64,000 nucleotides of DNA from Hydractinia symbiolongicarpus. Its lineage: Eukaryota; Cnidaria; Hydrozoa; Anthoathecata; Hydractiniidae. Positions within the stretch are counted from its first letter, which is position 1, and every line of letters begins with the position of its first letter. The stretch covers positions 31,870,001-31,934,000 of the forward strand of contig NC_079883.1 in NCBI RefSeq assembly GCF_029227915.1, given 5' to 3'. Below the pieces are notes generated by a model. The model was not told the DNA's origin. It saw only the letters and a list, made by a program, of their open reading frames with translations, and searched no databases. Shown here in pieces: positions 37,721 through 52,400 of this stretch. Made by a program: the position numbers and the translations under genes.

Positions 37721-39890
37721 ACCGTCAAACGAAAACCTGCGATTTCCCTAAATCCCGGGCTTGGCACGTATAGTCGAATGTATACAAAGAAAGTACCCTG
37801 TGAGTAAACTCATTTCCAATAACGATTTTTTAAATTATTTTTTCACCACTAAAACGCATAAGACTTGTAGTTTTTAAAAATGTTTTCATTTTTGATGAGA
37901 CGCTGAATAAAAGAAGTTTAATCGCCGACAAACGAAAACCCACGATTTCCCGTAAATCCCGGCTTGGCCCGTATAGTCAAAAGTATACAAAGGAAGTACC
38001 CAGGGAGTAAACTCATTTCCCGAACGATTTTTTAAATTACTTTTTCACCACTAAAACGCATAAGACTTGTAGTTTTCAAAAATGTTTTCATTTTTGATGA
38101 GACGCTTAATGAAAGAGGTTTAATCGCCGGAAAACGAAAACCCGCGATTACCCGTAAATCCCGGGCTTGGCCCGTATAGTCGAATGTATACAAAGAAAGT
38201 ACCCTGTGAGTAAACTCATTTCCAGAACGATTTAATTATTTTTTCATCACTAAAACGCATGAGACTTGTAGTTTTTAAAAATGTTTTCATTTTTGATGAG
38301 ACGCTGAATAAAAGAAGTTTAATCGCCGGCAAACGAAAACCTGCGATTTCCCTAAATCCCGGGCTTGGCACGTGTAGTCGAATGTATACAAAGAAAGTAC
38401 CCTGTGAGTAAACTCATTTCCAGAACGATTTTTTAAATTATTTTTTCACTACTAAAACGCATAAGACTTGTAGTTTTTAAAAATGTTTTCATTTTTGATG
38501 AGACGCTGAATAAAAGAAGTTTAATCGCCGGCAAACGAAAACCTGCGATTTCCCTAAATCCCGGACTCGGCCCGTATAGTCAAAAGTATACAAAGAAAGT
38601 ACCCTGTGAGTAAACTCATTTCCAGAACGATTTTTTAAATTATTTTTTCACCACTAAAACGCATAAGACTTGTAGTTTATAAAAATGTTTTCATTTTTGA
38701 TGAGACGCTGAATAAAAGAAGTTTAATCGCCGACAAACGAAAACCCGCGATTTCCCTAAATCCCGGGCTTGGCCCGTATAGTCGAATGTATACAAAGAAA
38801 GTACCCTGTGAGTAAACTCATTTCCAGAACGATTTTTTAAATTATTTTTTCACCACTAAAACGCATAAGACTTGTAGTTTATAAAAATGTTTTCATTTTT
38901 GATGAGACGCTGAATAAAAGAAGTTTAATCGCCGACAAACGAAAACCCGCGATTTCCCGTAAATCCCGGCTTGGCCCGTATAGTCAAAAGTATACAAAGG
39001 AAGTACCCAGGGAGTAAACTCATTTCCCAAACGATTTTTTAAATTACTTTTTCACCACTAAAACGCATGAGACTTGTAGTTTTCAAAAATGTTTTCATTT
39101 TTGATGAGACGCTTAATGAAAGAGGTTTAATCGCCGGAAAACGAAAACCCGCGATTTCCCGTAAATCCCGGGCTTGGCCCGTATAGTCGAATGTATACAA
39201 AGAAAGTACCCTGTGAGTAAACTCATTTCCAGAACGATTTTTTAAATTATTTTTTCACCACTAAAACGCATCAGACTTGTAGTTTTTAAAAATGTTTTCA
39301 TTTTTGATGAGACGCTGAATAAAAGAAGTTTAATCGCCGGCAAACGAAAACCTGCGATTTCCCTAAATCCCGGGCTTGGCACGTATAGTCGAATGTATAC
39401 AAAGAAAGTACCCTGTGAGTAAACTCATTTCCAGAACGATTTTTTAAATTATTTTTTCACCACTAAAACGCATAAGACTTGTAGTTTTTAAAAATGTTTT
39501 CATTTTTGATGAGACGCTGAATAAAAGAAGTTTAATCGCCGACAAACGAAAACCCGCGATTTCCCGTAAATCCCGGCTTGGGCCGTATAGTCAAAAGTAT
39601 ACAAAGGAAATACCCAGGGAGTAAACTCATTTCCCGAACGATTTTTTAAATTATTTTTTCACCACTACAACGCATGAGACTTGTAGTTTTCAAAAATGTT
39701 TTCATTTTTGATGAGACGCTGAATAAAAGCAGTTTATTCGCCGGCAAACGAAAACCTGCAATTTCCCTAAATCCCGGACTCGGCCCGTATAGTCAAAAGT
39801 ATACAAGGAAAGTACCCAGGGAGTAAACTCATTTCCAGAACGATTTTTTAAATTATTTTTTCACCACTAAAACGCATAAGACTTGTAGTT
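37671..39890. repeat. Second 11-mer higher-order repeat (2,221 bp), copy 2
   Basis: Near-identical to the preceding 2.2 kb. A private change, ATCACCGTCAAACG near 37720, marks its left end, and matching stops near 39890-39940. A private G (TTGGGCCGTATAG near 39588) lies inside it. Confidence 0.87.
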
Positions 39891-42800
39891 TTTAAAAATG
39901 TTTTCATTTTTGATGAGACGCTGAATAAAAGAAGTTTAATCGCCGGCAAACGAAAACCCGCGATTTCCCGTAAATCCCGGGCTTGGCCCGTATAGTCAAA
40001 AGTATACAAAGAAAGTACCCAGGGAGTAAACTCATTTCCCGAACGATTTTTTATATTATTTTTTTACCACTAAACGCATGAGATTTGTAGTTTTCAAAAA
40101 TATTTTTATATTTGATGGGACGCTGAATAAAGGAAATTTAATCGCCGGCAAACGAAAATCCGCGATTTCCCGTAAATCCCGGACCCGGGCCGTATAGTCA
40201 AAACTATACAATAAAGTACCCAGGGAGTAAACTCATTTCCCGAACGATTTTTTAAATTATTTTTTCACCACTAAAACGCATGAGACTTGTAGTTTTCAAA
40301 AATGTTTTCATTTTTGATGAGACGCTGAATAAAAGAAGTTTAATCGCCGGCAAACGAAAACCTGCGATTTCCCGTAAATCCTGGACTCGGCCCGTATGGT
40401 CAAAAGTATGCGAAGAAAGTACCCAGCGAGTAAACTCATTTCCCGAACGATTTTTTAAATTATTTTTTCACCAATAAAACGCATGAGACTTGTAGTTTTC
40501 AAAAATGTTTTCATTTTTGATGAGACGCTGAATAAAAGAAGTTTAATCGCCGGCAAACGAAAACCTGCGATTTCCCTAAATCCCGGACTCGGCCCGTATA
40601 GTCAAAAGTATACAAAGAAAGTACCCAGGGAGTAAACTCATTTCCAGAACGATTTTTTAAATTATTTTTTCACCACTAAAACGCATAAGACTTGTAGTTT
40701 ATAAAAATGTTTTCATTTTTGATGAGACGCTGAATAAAAGAAGTTTAATCGCCGACAAACGAAAACCCGCGATTTCCCGTAAATCCCGGCTTGGCCCGTA
40801 TAGTCAAAAGTATACAAAGGAAGTACCCAGGGAGTAAACTCATTTCCCAAACGATTTTTTAAATTACTTTTTCACCACTAAAACGCATGAGACTTGTAGT
40901 TTTCAAAAATGTTTTCATTTTTGATGAGACGCTTAATGAAAGAGGTTTAATCGCCGGAAAACGAAAACCCGCGATTTCCCGTAAATCCCAGGCTTGGCCC
41001 GTATAGTCGAATGTATACAAAGAAAGTACCCTGTGAGTAAACTCATTTCCAGAACGATTTTTTAAATTATTTTTTCACCACTAAAACGCATCAGACTTGT
41101 AGTTTTTAAAAATGTTTTCATTTTTGATGAGACGCTGAATAAAAGAAGTTTAATCGCCGGCAAACGAAAACCTGCGATTTCCTTAAATCCCGGGCTTGGC
41201 ACGTATAGTCGAATGTATACAAAGAAAGTACCCTGTGAGTAAACTCATTTCCAGAACGATTTTTTAAATTATTTTTTCACCACTAAAACGCATAAGACTT
41301 GTAGTTTTTAAAAATGTTTTCATTTTTAATGAGACGCTGAATAAAAGAAGTTTAATCGCCGACAAACGAAAACCCGCGATTTCCCGTAAATCCCGGCTTG
41401 GCCCGTATAGTCAAAAGTATACAAAGGAAATACCCAGGGAGTAAACTCATTTCCCGAACGATTTTTTAAATTATTTTTTCACCACTAAAACGCATAAGAC
41501 TTGTAGTTTATAAAAATGTTTTCATTTTTGATGAGACGCTGAATAAAAGAAGTTTAATCGCCGACAAACGAAAACCCGCGATTTCCCGTAAATCCCGGCT
41601 GGGCCCGTATAGTCAAAAGTATACAAAGGAAGTACCCAGGGAGTAAACTCATTTACCAAACGATTTTTTAAATTACTTTTTCACCACTAAAACGCATGAG
41701 ACTTGTAGTTTTCAAAAATGTTTTCATTTTTGATGAGACGCTTAATGAAAGAGGTTTAATCGCCGGAAAACGAAAATTCGCGATTTCCCGTAAATCCCGG
41801 GCTTGGCCCGTATAGTCGAATGTATACAAAGAAAGTACCCTGTGAGTAAACTCATTTCCAGAACGATTTTTTAAATTATTTTTTCACCACTAAAACGCAT
41901 CAGACTTGTAGTTTTTAAAAATGTTTTCATTTTTGATGAGACGCTGAATAAAAGAAGTTTAATCGCCGGCAAACGAAAACCTGCGATTTCCCTAAATCCC
42001 GGGCTTGGCACGTATAGTCGAATGTATACAAAGAAAGTACCCTGTGAGTAAACTCATTTCCAGAACGATTTTTTAAATTATTTTTTCACCACTAAAACGC
42101 ATAAGACTTGTAGTTTTTAAAAATGTTTTCATTTTTGATGAGACGCTGAATAAAAGAAGTTTAATCGCCGACAAACGAAAACCCGCGATTTCCCGTAAAT
42201 CCTGGATTGGCCCGTATAGTCAAAAGTATGCAAAGAAAGTACCCAGGGAGTAAACTCATTTCCCAAACGATTTTTTAAATTATTATTTCACCACTAAAAC
42301 GCATGAGACTTGTAGTTTTCAAGAATGTTTTCATTTTTGATGAGACGCTGCATAAAAGCAGTTTAATCGCCGGCAAACGTAAACCCGCGATTTCCCGTAA
42401 ATCCCGGGCTTGGCACGTATAGTCGAATGTATACAAAGAAAGTACCCTGTGAGTTAACTCATTTCCAGAACGATTTTTTAAATTATTTTTTCACCACTAA
42501 AACGCATAAGACTTGTAGTTTTTAAAAATGTTTTCATTTTTGATGAGACGCTGAATAAAAGAAGTTTAATCGCCGGCAAACGAAAACCCGCGATTTCCCG
42601 TAAATCCCGGGATTGGCACGTATAGTCAAAAGTATGCGAAGAAAGTACCCAGGGAGTAAACTCATTTCCCGAACGATTTTTTAAATTATTTTTTCACCAC
42701 TAAAACGCATGAGACTTGTAGTTTTCAAAAATGTTTTCATTTTTGATGAGACGCTGAATAAAAGAAGTTTAATCGCCGGCAAACGAAAACCTGCGATTTC

Positions 42801-45800
42801 CCGTAAATCCTGGATTGGCCCGTATAGTCAAAAGTATGCAAAGAAAGTACCCAGGGAGTAAACTCATTTCCCAAACGATTTTTTAAATTATTATTTCACC
42901 ACTAAAACGCATGAGACTTGTAGTTTTCAAGAATGTTTTCATTTTTGATGAGACGCTGCATAAAAGCAGTTTAATCGCCGGCAAACGTAAACCCGCGATT
43001 CCCCGTAAATCCCGGGCTTGGCACGTATAGTCGAATGTATACAAAGAAAGTACCCTGTGAGTTAACTCATTTCCAGAACGATTTTTTAAATTATTTTTTC
43101 ACCACTAAAACGCATAAGACTTGTAGTTTTTAAAAATGTTTTCATTTTTGATGAGACGCTGAATAAAAGAAGTTTAATCGCCGGCAAACGAAAACCCGCG
43201 ATTCCCCGTAAATCCCGGGATTGGCACGTATAGTCGAATGTATACAAAATAAGTACCCTGTGAGTTAACTCATTTCCAGAACGATTTTTTAATTTATTTT
43301 TTCACCACTAAAAGCCATAAGACTTGTAGTTTTTAAAAATGTTTTCATTTTTGATGAGACGCTGAATAAAAGAAGTTTAATCGCCGGCAAACGAAAACCC
43401 GCGATTTCCCGTAAATCCCGGCTTGGCCCGTATAGTCAAAAGTATACAAAGGAAGTACCCAGGGAGTGAACTCATTTCCCGAACGATTTTTTAAATTATT
43501 TTTTCACCACTAAAACGCATAAGACTTGTAGTTTTTAAAAATGTTTTCATTTTTGATGAGACGCTGAATAAAAGAGTTTTAATCGCCGGAAAACGAAAAC
43601 CCGCGATTTCCCGTAAATCCCGGGCTTGGCCAGTATAGTCGAATGTATACAAAGAAAGTACCCTGTGATTAAACTCATTTCCAGAACGATTTTTTAAATT
43701 ATTTTTTCACCACTAAAACGCATGAGACTTGTAGTTTTTAAAAATGTTTTCATTTTTGGTGAGACGATGAATAAGAGAAGTTTAATCGCCGGCAAACGAA
43801 AACCTGCGATTTTCCTAAATCCCGGACTCGGCCCGTATAGTCAAAAGTATACAAAGAAAGTACCCAGGGAGTAAACTCATTTCCCGAACGATTTTTTAAA
43901 TTATTTTTTCACCACTAAAACGCATGAGACTTGTAGTTTTTAAAAATGTTTTCATATTTGATGGGACGCTGAATAAAAGAAGTTTAATCGCCGGCAAACG
44001 AAAATCCGCGATTTCCCGTAAATCCCGGACTCCGCCCGTATAGTCAAAAGTATACAAGAAAGTACCCAGGGAGTAAACTCATTTCCAGAACGATTTTTTA
44101 AATTATTTTTTCACCACTAAAACGCATGGGACTTGTAGTTTTCAAAAATGTTTTCATTTTTGATGAGACGCTGAATAAAAGAAGTTTAATCGCCGGCAAA
44201 CGAAAACCCGCGATTTCCCGTAAATCCTGGACTCGGCCCGTATAGTCAAAAGTATGCAAAGAAAGTACCCATGGAGTAAACTCATTTCCCAAACGATTTT
44301 TTAAATTATTATTTCACCACTAAAACGCATGAGACTTGTAGTTTTCAAGAATGTTTTCATTTTTGATGAGACGCTGAATAAAAGCAGTTTAATCGCCGGC
44401 AAACGAAAACCCGCGATTTCCCGTAAATCCCGGGCTTGGCACGTATAGTCGAATGTATACAAAGAAAGTACCCTGTGAGTTAACTCATTTCCAGAACGAT
44501 TTTTTAAATTATTTTTTCACCACTAAAACGCATGAGACTTGTAGTTTTCAAAAATGTTTTCATTTTTGATGAGACGCTGAATAAAAGAAGTTTAATCGCC
44601 GGCAAACGAAAACCTGCGATTTCCCGTAAATCCTGGATTGGCCCGTATAGTCAAAAGTATGCAAAGAAAGTACCCAGGGAGTAAACTCATTTCCCAAACG
44701 ATTTTTTAAATTATTATTTCACCACTAAAACGCATGAGACTTGTAGTTTTCAAGAATGTTTTCATTTTTGATGAGACGCTGCATAAAAGCAGTTTAATCG
44801 CCGGCAAACGTAAACCCGCGATTTCCCGTAAATCCCGGGCTTGGCACGTATAGTCGAATGTATACAAAGAAAGTACCCTGTGAGTTAACTAATTTCCAGA
44901 ACGATTTTTTAAATTATTTTTTCACCACTAAAACGCATAAGACTTGTAGTTTTTAAAAATGTTTTCATTTTTGATGAGACGCTGAATAAAAGAAGTTTAA
45001 TCGCCGGCAAACGAAAACCCGCGATTCCCCGTAAATCCCGGGATTGGCACGTATAGTCGAATGTATACAAAGAAAGTACCCTGTGAGTTAACTCATTTCC
45101 AGAACGATTTTTTAATTTATTTTTTCACCACTAAAACCCATAAGACTTGTAGTTTTAAAAAATGTTTTCATTTTTGGTGAGACGATGAATAAGAGAAGTT
45201 TAATAGCCGGCAAACGAAAACCTTTGATTTTCCTAAATCCCGGACTCGGCCCGTATAGTCAAAAGTATACAAAGAAAGTACCCAGGGAGTAAACTCATTT
45301 CCCGAACGATTTTTTAAATTATTTTTTCACCACTAAAACGCATGAGACTTGTAGTTTTTAAAAATGTTTTCATTTTTGATGAGACGCTGAATAAAAGAAG
45401 TTTAATCGCCGGCAAACGAAAACCCGCGATTTCCCGTAAATCCCGGCTTGGCCCGTATAGTCAAAAGTATACAAAGGAAGTACCCAGGGAGTGAACTCAT
45501 TTCCCGAACGATTTTTTAAATTATTTTTTCACCACTAAAACGCATAAGACTTGTAGTTTTTAAAAATGTTTTCATTTTTGATGAGACGCTGAATAAAAGA
45601 GTTTTAATCGCCGGAAAACGAAAACCCGCGATTTCCCGTAAATCCCCGGCTTGGCCAGTATAGTCGAATGTATACAAAGAAAGTACCCTGTGATTAAACT
45701 CATTTCCAGAACGATTTTTTAAATTATTTTTTCACCACTAAAACGCATGAGACTTGTAGTTTTAAAAAATGTTTTCATTTTTGGTGAGACGATGAATAAG

Positions 45801-46455
45801 AGAAGTTTAATAGCCGGCAAACGAAAACCTTTGATTTTCCTAAATCCCGGACTCGGCCCGTATAGTCAAAAGTATACAAAGAAAGTACCCAGGGAGTAAA
45901 CTCATTTCCCGAACGATTTTTTAAATTATTTTTTCACCACTAAAACGCATGAGACTTGTAGTTTTTAAAAATGTTTTCATATTTGATGGGACGCTGAATA
46001 AAAGAAGTTTAATCGCCGGCAATGGAAAATCCGCGATTTCCCGTAAATCCCGGACTCGGCCCGTATAGTCAAAAGTATACAAGAAAGTACCCAGGGAGTA
46101 AACTCATTTCCAGAACGATTTTTTAAATTATTTTTTCACCACTAAAACGCATGAGACTTGTAGTTTTCAAAAATGTTTTCATTTTTGATGAGACGCTGAA
46201 TAAAAGAAGTTTAATCGCCGGCAAACGAAAACCCGCGATTTCCCGTAAATCCTGGACTCGGCCCGTATAGTCAAAAGTATGCAAAGAAAGTACCCATGGA
46301 GTAAACTCATTTCCCAAACGATTTTTTAAATTATTATTTCACCACTAAAACGCATGAGACTTGTAGTTTTCAAGAATGTTTTCATTTTTGATGAGACGCT
46401 GAATAAAAGCAGTTTAATCGCCGGCAAACGAAAACCCGCGATTTCCCGTAAATCC
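39375..46455. repeat. 35-monomer tandem duplication (~7.08 kb), copy 1
   Basis: Matches the following 6.3 kb. The offset is 7,086 bp at first (forward frame 40280/47366; CGAAAATTCG 41771/48857), then 6,883-6,884 bp (CATAAAAGCAG 42351/49234, 42959/49842 and 44781/51665), then 6,277 bp (reverse frames 46123/52400). Copy 1 therefore has one extra monomer at about 41985-42190 and three extra at about 44985-45595. It also holds an internal 10-monomer near-repeat: reverse frames 44098/46123 and AAAGAGTTTTAATCGCC 43575/45599. Its left end lies just before the V cassette. Confidence 0.87.
39650..40450. repeat. V cassette, copy 3
   Basis: Same four-monomer order, 11,526 bp after the first copy. The V-type monomer here has TATTTTTATATTTG instead of TATTTTCATATTTG, a change shared with copy 4 only, so copies 3 and 4 are sisters. 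Confidence 0.87.
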
Positions 46456-49400
46456 CGGGCTTGGCACGTATAGTCGAATGTATACAAAGAAAGTACCCTG
46501 TGAGTAAACTCATTTCCAGAACGATTTTTTTAAATTATTTTTTCACCACTAAAACGCATAAGACTTGTAGTTTTTAAAAATGTTTTCATTTTTGATGAGA
46601 CGCTGAATAAAAGAAGTTTAATCGCCGACAAACGAAAACCCGCGATTTCCCGTAAATCCCGGCTTGGCCCGTATAGTCAAAAGTATACAAAGGAAATACC
46701 CAGGGAGTAAACTCATTTCCCGAACGATTTTTTAAATTATTTTTTCACCACTACAACGCATGAGACTTGTAGTTTTCAAAAATGTTTTCATTTTTGATGA
46801 GACGCTGAATAAAAGAAGTTTATTCGCCGGCAAACGAAAACCTGCAATTTCCCTAAATCCCGGACTCGGCCCGTATAGTCAAAAGTATACAAAGAAAGTA
46901 CCCAGGGAGTAAACTCATTTCCAGAACGATTTTTTAAATTATTTTTTCACCACTAAAACGCATAAGACTTGTAGTTTTTAAAAATGTTTTCATTTTTGAT
47001 GAGACGCTGAATAAAAGAAGTTTAATCGCCGGCAAACGAAAACCCGCGATTTCCCGTAAATCCCGGGCTTGGCCCGTATAGTCAAAAGTATACAAAGAAA
47101 GTACCCAGGGAGTAAACTCATTTCCCGAACGATTTTTTATATTATTTTTTTACCACTAAACGCATGAGATTTGTAGTTTTCAAAAATATTTTTATATTTG
47201 ATGGGACGCTGAATAAAGGAAATTTAATCGCCGGCAAACGAAAATCCGCGATTTTCCGTAAATCCCGGACCCGGGCCGTATAGTCAAAACTATACAATAA
47301 AGTACCCAGGGAGTAAACTCATTTCCCGAACGATTTTTTAAATTATTTTTTCACCACTAAAACGCATGAGACTTGTAGTTTTCAAAAATGTTTTCATTTT
47401 TGATGAGACGCTGAATAAAAGAAGTTTAATCGCCGGCAAACGAAAACCTGCGATTTCCCGTAAATCCTGGACTCGGCCCGTATGGTCAAAAGTATGCGAA
47501 GAAAGTACCCAGCGAGTAAACTCATTTCCCGAACGATTTTTTAAATTATTTTTTCACCACTAAAACGCATGAGACTTGTAGTTTTCAAAAATGTTTTCAT
47601 TTTTGATGAGACGCTGAATAAAAGAAGTTTAATCGCCGGCAAACGAAAACCTGCGATTTCCCTAAATCCCGGACTCGGCCCGTATAGTCAAAAGTATACA
47701 AAGAAAGTACCCAGGGAGTAAACTCATTTCCAGAACGATTTTTTAAATTATTTTTTCACCACTAAAACGCATAAGACTTGTAGTTTATAAAAATGTTTTC
47801 ATTTTTGATGAGACGCTGAATAAAAGAAGTTTAATCGCCGACAAACGAAAACCCGCGATTTCCCGTAAATCCCGGCTTGGCCCGTATAGTCAAAAGTATA
47901 CAAAGGAAGTACCCAGGGAGTAAACTCATTTCCCAAACGATTTTTTAAATTACTTTTTCACCACTAAAACGCATGAGACTTGTAGTTTTCAAAAATGTTT
48001 TCATTTTTGATGAGACGCTTAATGAAAGAGGTTTAATCGCCGGAAAACGAAAACCCGCGATTTCCCGTAAATCCCAGGCTTGGCCCGTATAGTCGAATGT
48101 ATACAAAGAAAGTACCCTGTGAGTAAACTCATTTCCAGAACGATTTTTTAAATTATTTTTTCACCACTAAAACGCATCAGACTTGTAGTTTTTAAAAATG
48201 TTTTCATTTTTGATGAGACGCTGAATAAAAGAAGTTTAATCGCCGGCAAACGAAAACTTGCGATTTCCCTAAATCCCGGGCTTGGCACGTATAGTCGAAT
48301 GTATACAAAGAAAGTACCCTGTGAGTAAACTCATTTCCAGAACGATTTTTTAAATTATTTATTCACCACTAAAACGCATAAGACTTGTAGTTTTTAAAAA
48401 TGTTTTCATTTTTAATGAGACGCTGAATAAAAGAAGTTTAATCGCCGACAAACGAAAACCCGCGATTTCCCGTAAATCCCGGCTTGGCCCGTATAGTCAA
48501 AAGTATACAAAGGAAATACCCAGGGAGTAAACTCATTTCCCGAACGATTTTTTAAATTATTTTTTCACCACTAAAACGCATAAGACTTGTAGTTTATAAA
48601 AATGTTTTCATTTTTGATGAGACGCTGAATAAAAGAAGTTTAATCGCCGACAAACGAAAACCCGCGATTTCCCGTAAATCCCGGCTGGGCCCGTATAGTC
48701 AAAAGTATACAAAGGAAGTACCCAGGGAGTAAACTCATTTCCCAAACGATTTTTTAAATTACTTTTTCACCACTAAAACGCATGAGACTTGTAGTTTTCA
48801 AAAATGTTTTCATTTTTGATGAGACGCTTAATGAAAGAGGTTTAATCGCCGGAAAACGAAAATTCGCGATTTCCCGTAAATCCCGGGCTTGGCCCGTATA
48901 GTCGAATGTATACAAAGAAAGTACCCTGTGAGTAAACTCATTTCCAGAACGATTTTTTAAATTATTTTTTCACCACTAAAACGCATCAGACTTGTAGTTT
49001 TTAAAAATGTTTTCATTTTTGATGAGACGCTGAATAAAAGAAGTTTAATCGCCGGCAAACGAAAACCTGCGATTTCCCGTAAATCCTGGATTGGCCCGTA
49101 TAGTCAAAAGTACGCAAAGAAAGTACCCAGGGAGTAAACTCATTTCCCAAACGATTTTTTAAATTATTATTTCACCACTAAAACGCATGAGACTTGTAGT
49201 TTTCAAGAATGTTTTCATTTTTGATGAGACGCTGCATAAAAGCAGTTTAATCGCCGGCAAACGTAAACCCGCGATTTCCCGTAAATCCCGGGCTTGGCAC
49301 GTATAGTCGAATGTATACAAAGAAAGTACCCTGTGAGTTAACTCATTTCCAGAACGATTTTTTAAATTATTTTTTCACCACTAAAACGCATAAGACTTGT

Positions 49401-52400
49401 AGTTTTTAAAAATGTTTTCATTTTTGATGAGACGCTGAATAAAAGAAGTTTAATTGCCGGCAAACGAAAACCCGCGATTTCCCGTAAATCCCGGGATTGG
49501 CACGTATAGTCAAAAGTATGCGAAGAAAGTACCCAGGGAGTAAACTCATTTCCCGAACGATTTTTTAAATTATTTTTTCACCACTAAAACGCATGAGACT
49601 TGTAGTTTTCAAAAATGTTTTCATTTTTGATGAGACGCTGAATAAAAGAAGTTTAATCGCCGGCAAACGAAAACCTGCGATTTCCCGTAAATCCTGGATT
49701 GGCCCGTATAGTCAAAAGTATGCAAAGAAAGTACCCAGGGAGTAAACTCATTTCCCAAACGATTTTTTAAATTATTATTTCACCACTAAAACGCATGAGA
49801 CTTGTAGTTTTCAAGAATGTTTTCATTTTTGATGAGACGCTGCATAAAAGCAGTTTAATCGCCGGCAAACGTAAACCCGCGATTCCCCGTAAATCCCGGG
49901 CTTGGCACGTATAGTCGAATGTATACAAAGAAAGTACCCTGTGAGTTAACTCATTTCCAGAACGATTTTTTAAATTATTTTTTCACCACTAAAACGCATA
50001 AGACTTGTAGTTTTTAAAAATGTTTTCATTTTTGATGAGACGCTGAATAAAAGAAGTTTAATCGCCGGCAAACGAAAACCCGCGATTCCCCGTAAATCCC
50101 GGGATTGGCACGTATAGTCGAATGTATACAAAATAAGTACCCTGTGAGTTAACTCATTTCCAGAACGATTTTTTAATTTATTTTTTCACCACTAAAAGCC
50201 ATAAGACTTGTAGTTTTTAAAAATGTTTTCATTTTTGATGAGACGCTGAATAAAAGAAGTTTAATCGCCGGCAAACGAAAACCCGCGATTTCCCGTAAAT
50301 CCCGGCTTGGCCCGTATAGTCAAAAGTATACAAAGGAAGTACCCAGGGAGTGAACTCATTTCCCGAACGATTTTTTAAATTATTTTTTCACCACTAAAAC
50401 GCATAAGACTTGTAGTTTTTAAAAATGTTTTCATTTTTGATGAGACGCTGAATAAAAGAGTTTTAATCGCCGGAAAACGAAAACCCGCGATTTCCCGTAA
50501 ATCCCGGGCTTGGCCAGTATAGTCGAATGTATACAAAGAAAGTACCCTGTGATTAAACTCATTTCCAGAACGATTTTTTAAATTATTTTTTCACCACTAA
50601 AACGCATGAGACTTGTAGTTTTTAAAAATGTTTTCATTTTTGGTGAGACGATGAATAAGAGAAGTTTAATCGCCGGCAAACGAAAACCTGCGATTTTCCT
50701 AAATCCCGGACTCGGCCCGTATAGTCAAAAGTATACAAAGAAAGTACCCAGGGAGTAAACTCATTTCCCGAACGATTTTTTAAATTATTTTTTCACCACT
50801 AAAACGCATGAGACTTGTAGTTTTTAAAAATGTTTTCATATTTGATGGGACGCTGAATAAAAGAAGTTTAATCGCCGGCAAACGAAAATCCGCGATTTCC
50901 CGTAAATCCCGGACTCGGCCCGTATAGTCAAAAGTATACAAGAAAGTACCCAGGGAGTAAACTCATTTCCAGAACGATTTTTTAAATTATTTTTTCACCA
51001 CTAAAACGCATGGGACTTGTAGTTTTCAAAAATGTTTTCATTTTTGATGAGACGCTGAATAAAAGAAGTTTAATCGCCGGCAAACGAAAACCCGCGATTT
51101 CCCGTAAATCCTGGACTCGGCCCGTATAGTCAAAAGTATGCAAAGAAAGTACCCATGGAGTAAACTCATTTCCCAAACGATTTTTTAAATTATTATTTCA
51201 CCACTAAAACGCATGAGACTTGTAGTTTTCAAGAATGTTTTCATTTTTGATGAGACGCTGAATAAAAGCAGTTTAATCGCCGGCAAACGAAAACCCGCGA
51301 TTTCCCGTAAATCCCGGGCTTGGCACGTATAGTCGAATGTATACAAAGAAAGTACCCTGTGAGTTAACTCATTTCCAGAACGATTTTTTAAATTATTTTT
51401 TCACCACTAAAACGCATGAGACTTGTAGTTTTCAAAAATGTTTTCATTTTTGATGAGACGCTGAATAAAAGAAGTTTAATCGCCGGCAAACGAAAACCTG
51501 CGATTTCCCGTAAATCCTGGATTGGCCCGTATAGTCAAAAGTATGCAAAGAAAGTACCCAGGGAGTAAACTCATTTCCCAAACGATTTTTTAAATTATTA
51601 TTTCACCACTAAAACGCATGAGACTTGTAGTTTTCAAGAATGTTTTCATTTTTGATGAGACGCTGCATAAAAGCAGTTTAATCGCCGGCAAACGTAAACC
51701 CGCGATTTCCCGTAAATCCCGGGCTTGGCACGTATAGTCGAATGTATACAAAGAAAGTACCCTGTGAGTTAACTCATTTCCAGAACGATTTTTTAAATTA
51801 TTTTTTCACCACTAAAACGCATAAGACTTGTAGTTTTTAAAAATGCTTTCATTTTTGATGAGACGCTGAATAAAAGAGTTTTAATCGCCGGAAAACGAAA
51901 ACCCGCGATTTCCCGTAAATCCCGGGCTTGGCCAGTATAGTCGAATGTATACAAAGAAAGTACCCTGTGATTAAACGCATTTCCAGAACGATTTTTTAAA
52001 TTATTTTTTCACCACTAAAACGCATGAGACTTGTAGTTTTTAAAAATGTTTTCATTTTTGGTGAGACGATGAATAAGAGAAGTTTAATCGCCGGCAAACG
52101 AAAACCTGCGATTTTCCTAAATCCCGGACTCGGCCCGTATAGTCAAAAGTATACAAAGAAAGTACCCAGGGAGTAAACTCATTTCCCGAACGATTTTTTA
52201 AATTATTTTTTCACCACTAAAACGCATGAGACTTGTAGTTTTTAAAAATGTTTTCATATTTGATGGGACGCTGAATAAAAGAAGTTTAATCGCCGGCAAT
52301 GGAAAATCCGCGATTTCCCGTAAATCCCGGACTCGGCCCGTATAGTCAAAAGTATACAAGAAAGTACCCAGGGAGTAAACTCATTTCCAGAACGATTTTT

